This document shows, piece after piece, positions 39,452 to 49,632 of a DNA stretch of 64,000 nt. Source of the stretch: Nannocystis exedens. GTDB lineage: Bacteria > Myxococcota_A > Polyangia > Nannocystales > Nannocystaceae. The first letter of the stretch is position 1, and the number at the start of each line of letters is the position of its first letter. Both the position numbers and the translations under genes were made by a program. The DNA is taken from assembly GCF_002343915.1 (NCBI RefSeq), contig NZ_NETK01000001.1, forward strand, positions 9,820,001-9,884,000. Reading direction: 5' to 3'. The notes beneath the pieces were generated by a model that saw only the letters and a program-made list of their open reading frames with translations, was not told the origin of the DNA and searched no databases.

Positions 39452-40098
39452 GGCTGCGGCGGGGGCGGGGCGGCCGCCAGCGCGTTGCGGAACTCGGGGG
39501 TCTGCGCCAGCTTGACCGACCCGTCGAGCGTGGCGTCGCCGAACGCCTGCAGGAAGTTGCTCTCTTCCTGGCTGCGGCCCCAGCGGCTGCTCTTGCCGGC
39601 GATCGGTCCCTGCCACACCGTCGTGCTGCTGCGGTCGATGAGCCAGCCCTGGGCCATCAGCGTGGCCTGGTAGACGTTGCCCTCGACGATCCAGAACTGG
39701 TCGAGCTGGAGCTGCAGGGTGTGGGTCGCGGCCTGCGGATCGGCGGTGATCGGGAAGCCGAGCGCCGCGAGCTCCTTGGCGAACACGTTGCGCACGTACT
39801 CGGTCGGGACCTGGCCGCCGGCGGCGTTGTAGACCGGGGCGTCGGGGTTGGCGTCCTCGCTGATCCCGAGCAGATGCGGATCTTGCACCTGCCGCTTGTC
39901 GACGATCTGGGCGATGAAGAGGAGGGTGCCCGGGGGGACCGCCGGCAGACCCGCGACCTTGCCCGGGTCGGCCTTCTCGGTCGGCGAATAGACCAGCGGG
40001 AACGAGATGATGTCGGGCGACGAGGCGCAGGCGCCTGCGGTCAGCGCGGCGGAGAGGAGGCCGCAGGCGAGGAGCGAGGAGCGAGCGCGGTGCTGCAT
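39448..40098 (-). CDS. YajG-like lipoprotein
   Basis: 216 residues. MQHRARSSLLACGLLSAALTAGAC is a lipoprotein signal. The body has FIAQIVDKRQVQDPHLLGIS, TEYVRNVFAKELAALGFPIT and HTLQLQLDQFWIVEGNVYQATLMAQGWL, matching the layout of YajG-type envelope lipoproteins (a conserved 'V-D-x-R' strand, a helix that starts with a variable 'V-x-x-A/F-x-x-E-L' pattern, then strands with EGN.Y). It is first of a two-gene coupled unit with the membrane protein. Confidence 0.72.
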   Translation of the reverse strand: MQHRARSSLLACGLLSAALTAGACASSPDIISFPLVYSPTEKADPGKVAGLPAVPPGTLLFIAQIVDKRQVQDPHLLGISEDANPDAPVYNAAGGQVPTEYVRNVFAKELAALGFPITADPQAATHTLQLQLDQFWIVEGNVYQATLMAQGWLIDRSSTTVWQGPIAGKSSRWGRSQEESNFLQAFGDATLDGSVKLAQTPEFRNALAAAPPPPQP

Positions 40099-40298
40099 GG
40101 CGGGCCCACAGTAGCACCCCGCGCCGGACCGGGCGACGCAGCCCGCCGCAGCCGCAGGGAGTGCAAACGGTGACGCCGATCACCGCGCGCAGCGCCGGGT
40201 GCGCAGACGAACTCCATCGCGGTTGACGGCGTTCAAAAGCCTCCCAGCGCCCGATTGCGGCCGGCTGCGTGCTGCAGACAAGGCGAGCGCGCAGGGGT

Positions 40299-41933
40299 AT
40301 GGTCGCGGTGGTGCTCGCCAACCTCGACGCGATCGACTGGAAGTCCCTGCGGCACGCCTACGGGGAGGCGAGCGACGTGCCCAAGCTGATCCGCGCGCTC
40401 GTCAGCGATCACCCCGGCAAGCGGGAGGGCGCACTCGACGCGCTGTTCTCGACGATCTGGCATCAAGGCACGGTATACTCGGCGAGCCCCGCCGCGGTGC
40501 CGTTCCTGGTCGAATTGCTCGACGCCGACGCGCAGGAGGATCTGCCGGCGATCCTCGAGCTGCTGACCCACCTCGCCACCGGCGCGCCCGACGAGGACGC
40601 CGAGGCGGCGCCCAACCCCGCCGCGGCCGCGCGCGAGGCCGTGTCGCGCGGGATCTCCGTCTACGCCCGCCGCCTCGGCCACCCCGAGCCGGCGGTGCGC
40701 GTCGCCGCGGCCTATTTGCTCGGGCTGTTCGCGGTCGAGGAGGCCCGGGCCCCGCTCGCCGCGGCCGTCGAGGACGACGACGAGCCGGCGGTCCGCGCGG
40801 TGGCTGCGTTCGCGCTCGGCTGCATCGCCGACCCGGCCCGCGCCGACGAGCTGCGCGAGCGGCTGGTCGACATCAGCGAGCACCCGGCCGTGCGCCTCTA
40901 CGCCGGCCTCGGCCTGGCGCGCGGCGGCGCCCCGGTGGAAGGCCCGCAATTCGCCGCGCTCGCCGAGCTGGTCGAGGACGTCGACCTGTTCGGCCAGCTC
41001 GACGAGCTGCACGACAACGCCGCGCGCATGAGCTACGGGCCGCTCGCCGACGGCCTGTTGCGCCTGCCCGCGGCGGCGCGCCTGCGCCTGGCCCCCGCGC
41101 TCGGGCGCGCGCTCGAGGCGGTCCGCGGCCGCGACGCGCTCGGCCTGGCGACCGCGCTGCTCGGGCTCGCGTTCGCCGACGCGGCCGTGCCCGCGGGGGC
41201 GAGCGCGGAGGCCCTCGGCGCCGTCCAGCGCGAGGCGCTCGCGAGCCTCGTGCGCGCCCCGGCGGCCTGGCGCTACGCCAACATCGGCGTGGCCCTGCGC
41301 GACATCGGCCTCGCGCCGGCGCTGACCGAGCGCGCCGCGCTGGCGGAGTGGCTCGGCGTCGACCCGAGCGAGCTGGCCGGGGACGACGAGGACGACGACG
41401 GCGACGAGGCCGGCGAGGGCGACGAGGACGAAGAGGACGCCGGCGTCGACGTCGAGGCGCCCGAGCCCGACCTCGGCGAGCTCGACCGGATCGGCCGGTT
41501 CGTCGCCTGTCTCGACGGCCAGGATTGGCGCGAGGCCCGGCAGTGGTTCGCCTTCTACCAGCAGATGCGCGGGGTCGCCCGCGTCGAGCCGCCGGCGATC
41601 GGCCGCTACTTCGGCGCCCACGCCAACCTCGAGGCCGGCTACTGGCTGTACGACCGCGAGCTGTCGCGCTCGCTCGGCACCTGCGTGCCGCTCGAGCACA
41701 TCCGCCTGGCCGTCGGGCGCAAGGACTCCGACGACCAGGTGGCCCTGCGGATCCGCGTCGACGACGACTGCCTCGACGCCGTCCTCGCCGCGATCGTCCG
41801 CCACCAGGACCGCGTCACCCCGACCGACTTCACCGCCCTGGCGATCGACCTCATCGGCGCCGCCCCCGAGGTGCTGCTCGAGACGGGCCGGGCCCAGCGC
41901 GCTCGCCTCGGCCGCGCGGCCGGCAGCGCCTGA
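40299..41933 (+). CDS. HEAT-repeat protein with acidic insert
   Basis: 544 residues. No signal peptide; cytoplasmic. Residues about 25-330 are HEAT-like helix pairs (VRVAAAYLLGLFAVEEARAPLAAAVEDDDEPAVRAVAAFALGC, read as two repeats). Residues about 355-390 are a run of D/E (DDEDDDGDEAGEGDEDEEDA), followed by a C-terminal domain with WREARQWFAFYQQMRG, LEAGYWLYDRELSRSLGTC and a last alpha/beta part. The opening TIWHQGTVYSASPAAVPFLVELL is shared by HEAT proteins found near polymorphic toxins, but no toxin is present here. Start MVAVVLANLD preferred over an ATG 30 bp upstream. Confidence 0.78.
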   Translation: MVAVVLANLDAIDWKSLRHAYGEASDVPKLIRALVSDHPGKREGALDALFSTIWHQGTVYSASPAAVPFLVELLDADAQEDLPAILELLTHLATGAPDEDAEAAPNPAAAAREAVSRGISVYARRLGHPEPAVRVAAAYLLGLFAVEEARAPLAAAVEDDDEPAVRAVAAFALGCIADPARADELRERLVDISEHPAVRLYAGLGLARGGAPVEGPQFAALAELVEDVDLFGQLDELHDNAARMSYGPLADGLLRLPAAARLRLAPALGRALEAVRGRDALGLATALLGLAFADAAVPAGASAEALGAVQREALASLVRAPAAWRYANIGVALRDIGLAPALTERAALAEWLGVDPSELAGDDEDDDGDEAGEGDEDEEDAGVDVEAPEPDLGELDRIGRFVACLDGQDWREARQWFAFYQQMRGVARVEPPAIGRYFGAHANLEAGYWLYDRELSRSLGTCVPLEHIRLAVGRKDSDDQVALRIRVDDDCLDAVLAAIVRHQDRVTPTDFTALAIDLIGAAPEVLLETGRAQRARLGRAAGSA

Positions 41934-42495
41934 GGCGTTCGCTCGCCGCCGGGGCGGGGCAGGGCATGTCCCCGGGACGTGCGCCGCGCGGGGCGACGGC
42001 CGCGACCTTCCGCCGGCGCCGGAGCCTGCGACGGTGGACTGATCGAGGCGCTTCCGGGTCGCCTCACCGCAATGTCCCCGGGGACATATGGTGGCAGCGC
42101 GGAGGGTCACCCGGTCGGCTGCATTCGCTGCATGTCCTTCGGAGCATCTGGCCTGCGGGAGGTCCGCTGCGACGCCAGCGCCTGAGTCCAAGGCCGGGCG
42201 AGCGCCCGCGGCTCGAGCGCCGGACACCGCTGCGCGGACGGGTGTACGGCCGAATCAACACATGTCTCGAGGGACATTCTGCCGAGCTCGCCGGCTCCGC
42301 GGTCTGCGGGCGACGAGGCCCCGCGGGCGGGCGGACCTCGGCTGTCTCGAAGGACATCCTTCGAAGCGCTCGTGTGTCGAACTCGTACGTCCGAGTCGGA
42401 CCTTGCATCCGTGCAACCCGACCGCGGCTGCGGAGTGTGCACCGCGCGGCGCACTTTCGCGGGCGAGCGGCGGCGCATAGCATCGCCGCTCCATC
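41934..42495. repeat. Gene-free region with five separate two-unit CATG hairpins
   Basis: Copies at 41964-41991 (gcatgtccccggga), 42070-42097 (caatgtccccgggg, acatatggtggcag), 42130-42157 (gcatgtccttcgga, gcatctggcctgcg), 42260-42287 (acatgtctcgaggg, acattctgccgagc) and 42340-42367 (ggctgtctcgaagg, acatccttcgaagc). Unlike the other sites they are spaced 60-130 bp apart. All lie upstream of the Cys-rich lipoprotein gene, which starts at 42496; a weak TTTCGC-N17-TAGCAT promoter is possible at 42455-42483. Confidence 0.75.
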
Positions 42496-44748
42496 ATGCG
42501 CAGGATTGCTCTGTCCCTTCCCCTCTCGGCCGCGATCGCGACCATGACCGCGTGCGGCGACGACGCGACCGTCGACACCACGGCGTCGACCTCGGAGACC
42601 TCGACCACCGACGACTCGACCAGCACGAGCCCGGTCACCGACACGACGCCGACGACCGGCGTGCCCACCACGACCGACCCGACGACGACGACGACGACGA
42701 CGACCGACACGGCCACGACCGACGACACCACGACCGACGCCGTCACGACCACCACGTCGACGACCGACGACACGACGACGACCACCACCACCGATACCGA
42801 CACGACCGACACGACCACCGACGGGGTCGGCTGCGGCGACGGCGTGATCCAGGACCCCGAGGTGTGTGACGGCGCCGCGCTGGCCGATCAGGACTGCGTC
42901 AGCCAGGGCTTCGACAGCGGCACGCTGGCGTGCGCGGCCGACTGCAGCGCGTTCGACATCAGCGGGTGCGTCCTGGCCTCGTGCGGCAACGGGGCGATCG
43001 AGGGCGAGGAGTCGTGCGACGGCGACGACCTGGCCGGGCAGGACTGCGTCTCGCAGGGGTTCGAGAACGGCACCCTGACGTGCATGGCGAACACCTGCGT
43101 GTTCGACGTGTCCGCGTGCTTCACCTGCGGCGACGGCAACATCTCGGGCCCCGAGGTGTGCGACGGGACCGAGCTCGGCGGCGAGGACTGCGTCAGCCAG
43201 GGCTTCGAGGCGGGCGAGCTCGGCTGCGCGGCCGACTGCAGCGCGCTCGACACCAGCAGCTGCAGCACCTGCGGCGACAACGTCCTCGGCGGGGCCGAGG
43301 AGTGCGACGGCGCCCTGCTCGGCGGCGCGACCTGTCAGTCGCAGGGCGCGGACTTCGGCACCCTCAAGTGCGCGGCCGACTGCGGCTTCGACCTCTCGGG
43401 CTGCATCACCGCGGTCGACGAGACCGAGCCGAACGACGACGGCATGGTCGCCACCGGCACCAACGACTTCAGCGCCGACAACGCCAACGGCCCGTACACC
43501 GGCGACACGCTGATCAAGGCGAAGATCACCCCGGTCGGCGACGACGACGTGTTCGCCGTGCAGAACACCGGCGACGGCTACGCCACGCTGCGGCTCGAGA
43601 CCTTCGGCATCGAGGGCCCGGGCACCTGCGTGTCGCCCGACACGGTGATCGACATCCGCTCCGCCGCCAACGTGCTCCTCGCCACCGACGACCAGAGCGG
43701 CATCAACAACTGCTCGCTCATCCCCAGCTACCCGGTGGCGCCGGGCGAGACCGTCTACGTGCGGGTGACCGACTACCTCGACAACACCGTCATCAACGAC
43801 TACCTGCTCGACATCAAGCTCACCCCGGTCGTCTGCGGCGACGGGCTGCTCGGCTTCGGCGAGCAGTGCGACGACGGCAACGTCGCCGACGGCGACGGCT
43901 GCGACGGCACCTGCCAGCTCGAGGACGTGATCGCCGAGATCGAGCCCAACAACACCAACGCCCAGTCCGACGCGACCGGGATCGTGGCGACCGGCTCGGC
44001 GCTGTTCGGCGGCGCGATCACGCCGGTCGCCGACGTCGACCGCTGGCGCTTCGACCTCGCGGCGCCGCAGTTCCTGCGCCTCGAGAGCTTCACCTCCTTC
44101 AGCGACTGCGCCGGCATCAGCACGGCGCTGCGGCTCTACGACAGCAACAACGTCCAGATCATCGCCGACACCGGGACGGCGGGGATCAGCACCTGCTCGG
44201 CGCTGGTGTTCCCGGTGCCGGCCGGCACCACCTACGTCCATCTCGAGGAGACCGGCAACAACGCCGCGATCATGAACTACTTCCTCGAGGCGGCGGTGCT
44301 GACCGACGCCGGCACCGAGACCGAGCCGAACGAGGCCCTGGCGGCCGCGAACCTCAACATCCAGGACGGCTCCGACCTGCTGGTGTTCGGCGACCACTCG
44401 GTCAACGCCGACTCGGACTACTACCGGATCGACGTGCCGGTGGCCGGCAGCTCGCTGCGCCTCGAGGTCATCGAGGGCGACCGCGCCGTCGAGACCTGCG
44501 AGAGCAACGGCGTCGACTCGCGCGTGACCCTTTACAACGCGATGGGCGTCGAGCTCGCCAACGACGACGACGACGGCCGCGGCTTCTGCTCGCTGATCGA
44601 CGGCACCGGCTCGGCGCCGCTCGACGCCGGCGCGCACAACCTGGCCGCCGGGACCTACTACGTCCAGGTCCGCGCGTCCGGGTTGGCCCAGAACGGCGCC
44701 GCCGGCCAGTTCATCTACCGGCTGGCCGCCACCGTGCGCAAGCCCTGA
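42496..44748 (+). CDS. Large Cys-rich lipoprotein: DUF4215-like repeats and pre-peptidase C-terminal-like domains
   Basis: 750 residues. MRRIALSLPLSAAIATMTAC is the signal with lipobox. A linker of about 85 residues is almost pure T/D (one run is eight Thr). Residues about 112-310 hold four CGDG/CGNG repeats with GxExCDG and CVSQGFDSGTLACAADCS, the Cys-rich myxobacterial disorder-type repeat; a further CGDGLLGFGEQCDDGN unit is at about 450. Between and after are three domains with ETEPNDD, IEPNNTN and TETEPNEA starts and VRVTDYL or YVQVRAS ends, as in pre-peptidase C-terminal beta sandwiches. Surface anchored, probably adhesive or binding. Confidence 0.87.
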   Translation: MRRIALSLPLSAAIATMTACGDDATVDTTASTSETSTTDDSTSTSPVTDTTPTTGVPTTTDPTTTTTTTTDTATTDDTTTDAVTTTTSTTDDTTTTTTTDTDTTDTTTDGVGCGDGVIQDPEVCDGAALADQDCVSQGFDSGTLACAADCSAFDISGCVLASCGNGAIEGEESCDGDDLAGQDCVSQGFENGTLTCMANTCVFDVSACFTCGDGNISGPEVCDGTELGGEDCVSQGFEAGELGCAADCSALDTSSCSTCGDNVLGGAEECDGALLGGATCQSQGADFGTLKCAADCGFDLSGCITAVDETEPNDDGMVATGTNDFSADNANGPYTGDTLIKAKITPVGDDDVFAVQNTGDGYATLRLETFGIEGPGTCVSPDTVIDIRSAANVLLATDDQSGINNCSLIPSYPVAPGETVYVRVTDYLDNTVINDYLLDIKLTPVVCGDGLLGFGEQCDDGNVADGDGCDGTCQLEDVIAEIEPNNTNAQSDATGIVATGSALFGGAITPVADVDRWRFDLAAPQFLRLESFTSFSDCAGISTALRLYDSNNVQIIADTGTAGISTCSALVFPVPAGTTYVHLEETGNNAAIMNYFLEAAVLTDAGTETEPNEALAAANLNIQDGSDLLVFGDHSVNADSDYYRIDVPVAGSSLRLEVIEGDRAVETCESNGVDSRVTLYNAMGVELANDDDDGRGFCSLIDGTGSAPLDAGAHNLAAGTYYVQVRASGLAQNGAAGQFIYRLAATVRKP

Positions 44749-44807
44749 CCCCGCGGGTCCCGGCGCGGCCCGTGATCGGGCCGCGCCCGCGAAAGATGTA
44801 CGCGCGG

Positions 44808-44877
44808 CCATGTCCTCCGGGGCATGGCCGATCGGCCATGTCCGAGCGACCATGCCGCGGGGGGCAGGTCCCGTGGC
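44808..44877. repeat. 14-bp unit array, five units
   Basis: ccatgtcctccggg, gcatggccgatcgg, ccatgtccgagcga, ccatgccgcggggg, gcaggtcccgtggc, between convergent genes. GCCATGTCC-tccg-GGGCATGGC pairs almost fully. Confidence 0.88.
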
Positions 44878-44894
44878 CGCGGCGGCGCGGTCGC

Positions 44895-45227
44895 CTACGG
44901 GATCTTGCGCAGCCGGACGTCGCCGGCCGGCCCGGCGACGTCGGTGAAGATGCCGGACAGGCTGGTCGAATTCTCGACCTTGCCGACGTAGAGCGCGTGG
45001 TAGCCGGTCTTCTCGTTGACCTGGCGGATCGAGAACAGGGTCCCGCGCGCGGACGAGTACAGCGTGCCCTGGAAGTGGCTCGGGTCGTCGGCGGGGAACA
45101 CGTAGCGGCCGACGAAGTGCTCGGGGTCGAGCTGGATGATGATCAGCTCGGACGGCACGGTGGTGGGCGCGAGTTGCCCGTTGAGGGTCCGGTCGAAGCT
45201 GAATTCCCAACGTCCGCTGAGGTCCAT
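44895..45227 (-). CDS. Small conserved-looking hypothetical protein
   Basis: 110 residues, MDLSGRWEFSFDRTLNGQ. The pattern of short strands (LIIIQLDPEHFVGRYVF; FQGTLYSSARGTLFSIRQV; YHALYVGKVENSTSLSGIFTDVAG) is that of a lipocalin-like or calycin half-barrel in which each strand ends in a polar turn. No signal peptide. Single gene between an array and the pectinacetylesterase-like gene. Confidence 0.7.
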   Translation of the reverse strand: MDLSGRWEFSFDRTLNGQLAPTTVPSELIIIQLDPEHFVGRYVFPADDPSHFQGTLYSSARGTLFSIRQVNEKTGYHALYVGKVENSTSLSGIFTDVAGPAGDVRLRKIP

Positions 45228-45323
45228 AGGGGCTCCCGAGGCCCGACCGTAGGCGTCCGCCCGGCCCCAGTCAATAACCCCGCGCGCGCGCGTTCGCCAG
45301 CGCGCGCGGCGGGGACCGCGGCA

Positions 45324-46631
45324 CTAGTTGTCCTCGTCCGGCTGGACGGACTCGCGGTAGTTGACGAGCGGCTTGTCGTCGTCGAGCAGGGTCTCGATGA
45401 AGTCGCCGAGGTCGACGCCCTGCTCCTCGATCTCGGTGTCGAGGTACGAGATGATCGAGACGCAGTGGCTGTCGTTGAGGTCGCGCCAGTAGGGCAGGTA
45501 GTACGCCATGTTCGGGTGCGGGTCGTACAGCGCGGTCATGAGGTCGGTGTCCTCGGCCCAGTACTCGAGGATCTTCTCCTTCGTCATGTCCGGGTAGAAC
45601 CGCTCGTACGAGTAGCGCGAGTAGTTGAAGTCGCGCTGGAAGAACACGGTGCTGAGGCGGTCGTCGGGGTAGAGGTCGGCGAGGTGGGTGTTGAGCACGC
45701 CGAAGTCGTCGTCGATCTCGTAGCCGCGCGGCAGCTCGCCGAACACCGAGTCCACGTTCCACGAGGAGCGGATCTTCTCGTGCAGCTTCGCGGACCAGCC
45801 GCCGCTGGGGAAGATCGGGCCGGAGTCGTCCATCAGGTAGCCGCGCTGGGCGTCGATCCGCGAGCGGAAGAAGTGGTAGTTGATCAGCGCACCGGCCCCG
45901 CCCGCGCTGCAGCCGGTGACGAACAGGCGGTCGGTGCCCGGGAACTGGGCCGCCATCCAGTCGGTCGCCGCCATCACGTTGTTGTGGCCGTTGTGGTGGA
46001 ACTCGAGGTCGGGCTCGACGCCCTCGGGGTCCTGGTAGACGATCACGTTGTTGCCCGTGTGGACGTCGCCGGTGCAGTACGGCAAAAACACCAGGTTCCA
46101 GTCCTGGGTCAGGCCCTCGACGTCGCGGCGCATCAGCGGGGACAGGTTCTTCGTCAGCGGGTCGTAGAGGAGGTCGTCGGGGACGCCGTCGGGGTGCGCG
46201 GCGCCGAGGTCGGCCTTGCCGGAGCAGGTGTCGAAGTCCCAGCACGCCCCGCCCGGCTCGAGCATCACCAGCAGGTCTTTGGCGCCCTCGTGCCAGTTGA
46301 CGAAGATCTTGTACTGGCTGCCGTTGCCGCACACCGCTCCCTCGAGCGGGACGGTGATCCACTGATCATAGGCGGGCGGCTCGATCGGTCCGCCCGTCGT
46401 CGTATCGGTGGTCGTGTCGCCAGAGGTGGTGGTCGGCTCGTCGGTGGTTGCGCCGGTGGGGGTCCCGCTGGTCGGCTCGGACGTGGTCCCCGTCGCCCCG
46501 GTCGACGTGTCCGTGTCCGGGATCACCGCGGTCCCGCTCCCGGTCGTGCCGTCGTCACCGCAGCCCGTAAACAGCGCCAAAACACCCGCAAACGCGAGCT
46601 TATGTCGCGACATTCCTCGCTCGAAGTTCAT
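45324..46631 (-). CDS. Pectinacetylesterase/Notum-family lipoprotein
   Basis: 435 residues. The ATG at 46631 is preceded by GAGGAG at good distance. The signal peptide MSRHKLAFAGVLALFTGC (from residue 7) ends in a lipobox, then a Thr-rich linker. The enzyme part matches the PAE family: LLVMLEPGGACWDFDTC, LVFLPYCTGDVHTGNN, HHNGHNNVMAATDWMAAQF and the nucleophile GCSAGGAGALINYH (Ser near 240), with D/H late in the chain (YLPYWRDLNDSHCVSI). The family removes acetyl or lipid groups from carbohydrate or protein. It is transcribed divergently from the protease gene. Confidence 0.88.
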   Translation of the reverse strand: MNFERGMSRHKLAFAGVLALFTGCGDDGTTGSGTAVIPDTDTSTGATGTTSEPTSGTPTGATTDEPTTTSGDTTTDTTTGGPIEPPAYDQWITVPLEGAVCGNGSQYKIFVNWHEGAKDLLVMLEPGGACWDFDTCSGKADLGAAHPDGVPDDLLYDPLTKNLSPLMRRDVEGLTQDWNLVFLPYCTGDVHTGNNVIVYQDPEGVEPDLEFHHNGHNNVMAATDWMAAQFPGTDRLFVTGCSAGGAGALINYHFFRSRIDAQRGYLMDDSGPIFPSGGWSAKLHEKIRSSWNVDSVFGELPRGYEIDDDFGVLNTHLADLYPDDRLSTVFFQRDFNYSRYSYERFYPDMTKEKILEYWAEDTDLMTALYDPHPNMAYYLPYWRDLNDSHCVSIISYLDTEIEEQGVDLGDFIETLLDDDKPLVNYRESVQPDEDN

Positions 46632-46810
46632 GCCACCGCTCCTCAGACCGTCCACGGTAGCAAAACTCACCTGCCCTTCGCGAGACCATCGAAACGCCGT
46701 ATCTCGTGCGTTTCCATGGCGAGTAGAAACCCCTCGCGCGATACCGCGCGATCACACCCACAGGGCCGCACCGCTTGGTCAGTCCTCGCCCGTAGTGCCA
46801 TGGTAGGGCG

Positions 46811-48307
<1,497 letters not shown>

Positions 48308-48463
48308 GCTGGATCGGCGGCAGGCCGACGACCCGGAGCGACGCTCCAGGCCCGGGGCTCCCCCGCGGCGAGGGGCCCGGCTCGTGGTGGCCGGTAGGGG
48401 CCACGAACGGCCGCTTCAGCGAGCCTCGGGGAGCCCGGGCGGCCTGGGCGCGGCGGGACCTCG

Positions 48464-48547
48464 GGATGTCTGAGAAGGCATGTCGAAACAGGCATGTCGG
48501 AACAGACAGGTCTGTAGCGGCATGCCCATACAGACATGTCCGATCAG
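48464..48547. repeat. 14-bp unit array, six units, overlapping a stop codon
   Basis: ggatgtctgagaag, gcatgtcgaaacag, gcatgtcggaacag, acaggtctgtagcg, gcatgcccatacag, acatgtccgatcag, in perfect phase between convergent genes. The last unit contains the stop of the minus-strand membrane protein (48544-48546). One unit has ACAGG in place of ACATG. Confidence 0.9.
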
Positions 48548-49242
48548 AACCTGCCGGCGACGGCCAGGCCGGCGAAGCTGGGCTGGATCTGCAGCTCGGC
48601 GAGGCGCGACACCCGGGCGGCGCGGGCGTACGACACGCCGAACGCGAGCAAGCCGGCGCCGGCGACCGTGAGCGACTGGCCGGCGGCGGTCAGCACCAGC
48701 CAGGCGCTCCAGCGGTCGCGGACGCAGTCGACCGTCAGCCGGCCCTCGTCGCGGCAGGTCGCGGCCCCGAACGCGTCGCGCCACAGCGCCACGCGCGAGC
48801 CGACGTACATCGCCAGGCCGAGCGCGAGCAGGCCGGCGCCGGCGCCCACGTAGGCGGGGGCGACCTTCCCGCGGCGCTCGTGCCGGGCCCGGTTCCACGC
48901 CGAGAAGCGGCCGCGCACGGTCCCGCCCCCGGCCGCCAGCCCGACGGCGGCGAAGTTGAACACCGGGGCGACGGTCGAGAAGCCGAGGTAGCGCAGCGAC
49001 TCGTCGATGCAGTCGGTCACGCGGATGTGCAGCTCGGGGTAGACGTGCTCCTGGCCGCAGCCGCGGCGGAGGATGCCGATCCGCCGCACGTGCGCGGCGA
49101 GCCCGAGGCCGCCCGCGACGCCGGCGCTGACGAGCAGGCCGAGCCCCGACAGCGGCATCGCCGGCGGCAACTCGCGCGGGGGCACGGGCGCGGCCGGCCG
49201 GACGAGCGTGAGCGACACGAACAGGGCGAGCGCGGGCGACAT
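48544..49242 (-). CDS. Multi-pass membrane protein, unknown function
   Basis: 232 residues starting MSPALALFVSLTLVRPAAPV. Besides this signal-like N-terminus there are hydrophobic segments PLSGLGLLVSAGVAGGLGLAA, VAPVFNFAAVGLAAGGG, YVGAGAGLLALGLAMYVG and WLVLTAAGQSLTVAGAGLLAFGV, giving four to five helices. A Cys-bearing loop (RRGCGQEHVYPELHIRVTDC) lies between the first two. No family recognised. Upstream in-frame codons fall in a repeat region and were left out. Confidence 0.7.
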   Translation of the reverse strand: MSPALALFVSLTLVRPAAPVPPRELPPAMPLSGLGLLVSAGVAGGLGLAAHVRRIGILRRGCGQEHVYPELHIRVTDCIDESLRYLGFSTVAPVFNFAAVGLAAGGGTVRGRFSAWNRARHERRGKVAPAYVGAGAGLLALGLAMYVGSRVALWRDAFGAATCRDEGRLTVDCVRDRWSAWLVLTAAGQSLTVAGAGLLAFGVSYARAARVSRLAELQIQPSFAGLAVAGRF

Positions 49243-49339
49243 CGCCGCAAGGTGAGGGCGATCGCGGATCGACGCCAGCGCGGGTGGCGGCGCCGCGAGG
49301 TCGCCGGCGTCGTCGGTGTGCGCGGGATCGCAGCGGGCC

Positions 49340-49502
49340 GCGAGCGCAGGGCCGTTCAGAGGGTGTCCAAAGGGACAGGTCGTGCCGTCGACGGCCCGGC
49401 TGCAGGGCTGTCCGAGGAGACAGCTCGCGACGGCCGCGGCCCGCACGCGAGCGCAGGGCCGTTCAGAGGGGGTCCAAAGGGACAGGTCGTGCCGTCGGCG
49501 GT
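49340..49502. repeat. Direct repeat of about 55 bp carrying hairpin units
   Basis: The 55 bp from 49340 (GCGAGCGCAGGGCCGTTCAG onward, to GTCGTGCCGTCGACGG) recur at 49447-49502 with three or so changes. Each copy holds GTCCAAAGGGACAGG-type units. Between them GCTGTC-cgagga-GACAGC (49407-49424) is another family hairpin with changed but matching stem bases. The wider 49243-49632 region contains no gene. Confidence 0.75.
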
Positions 49503-49632
49503 CCGGCGACAGCGGGGGTCCGACGAGGCAGGCGGCCGCGGTCCGCACGCAGGCAAGATGCCCTCAGAGACAGGTGAAAGGGGCACGGGCGGCCGACCGG
49601 GTGGCGCGAGGGAGGACCCGAGGCCGGACCGC

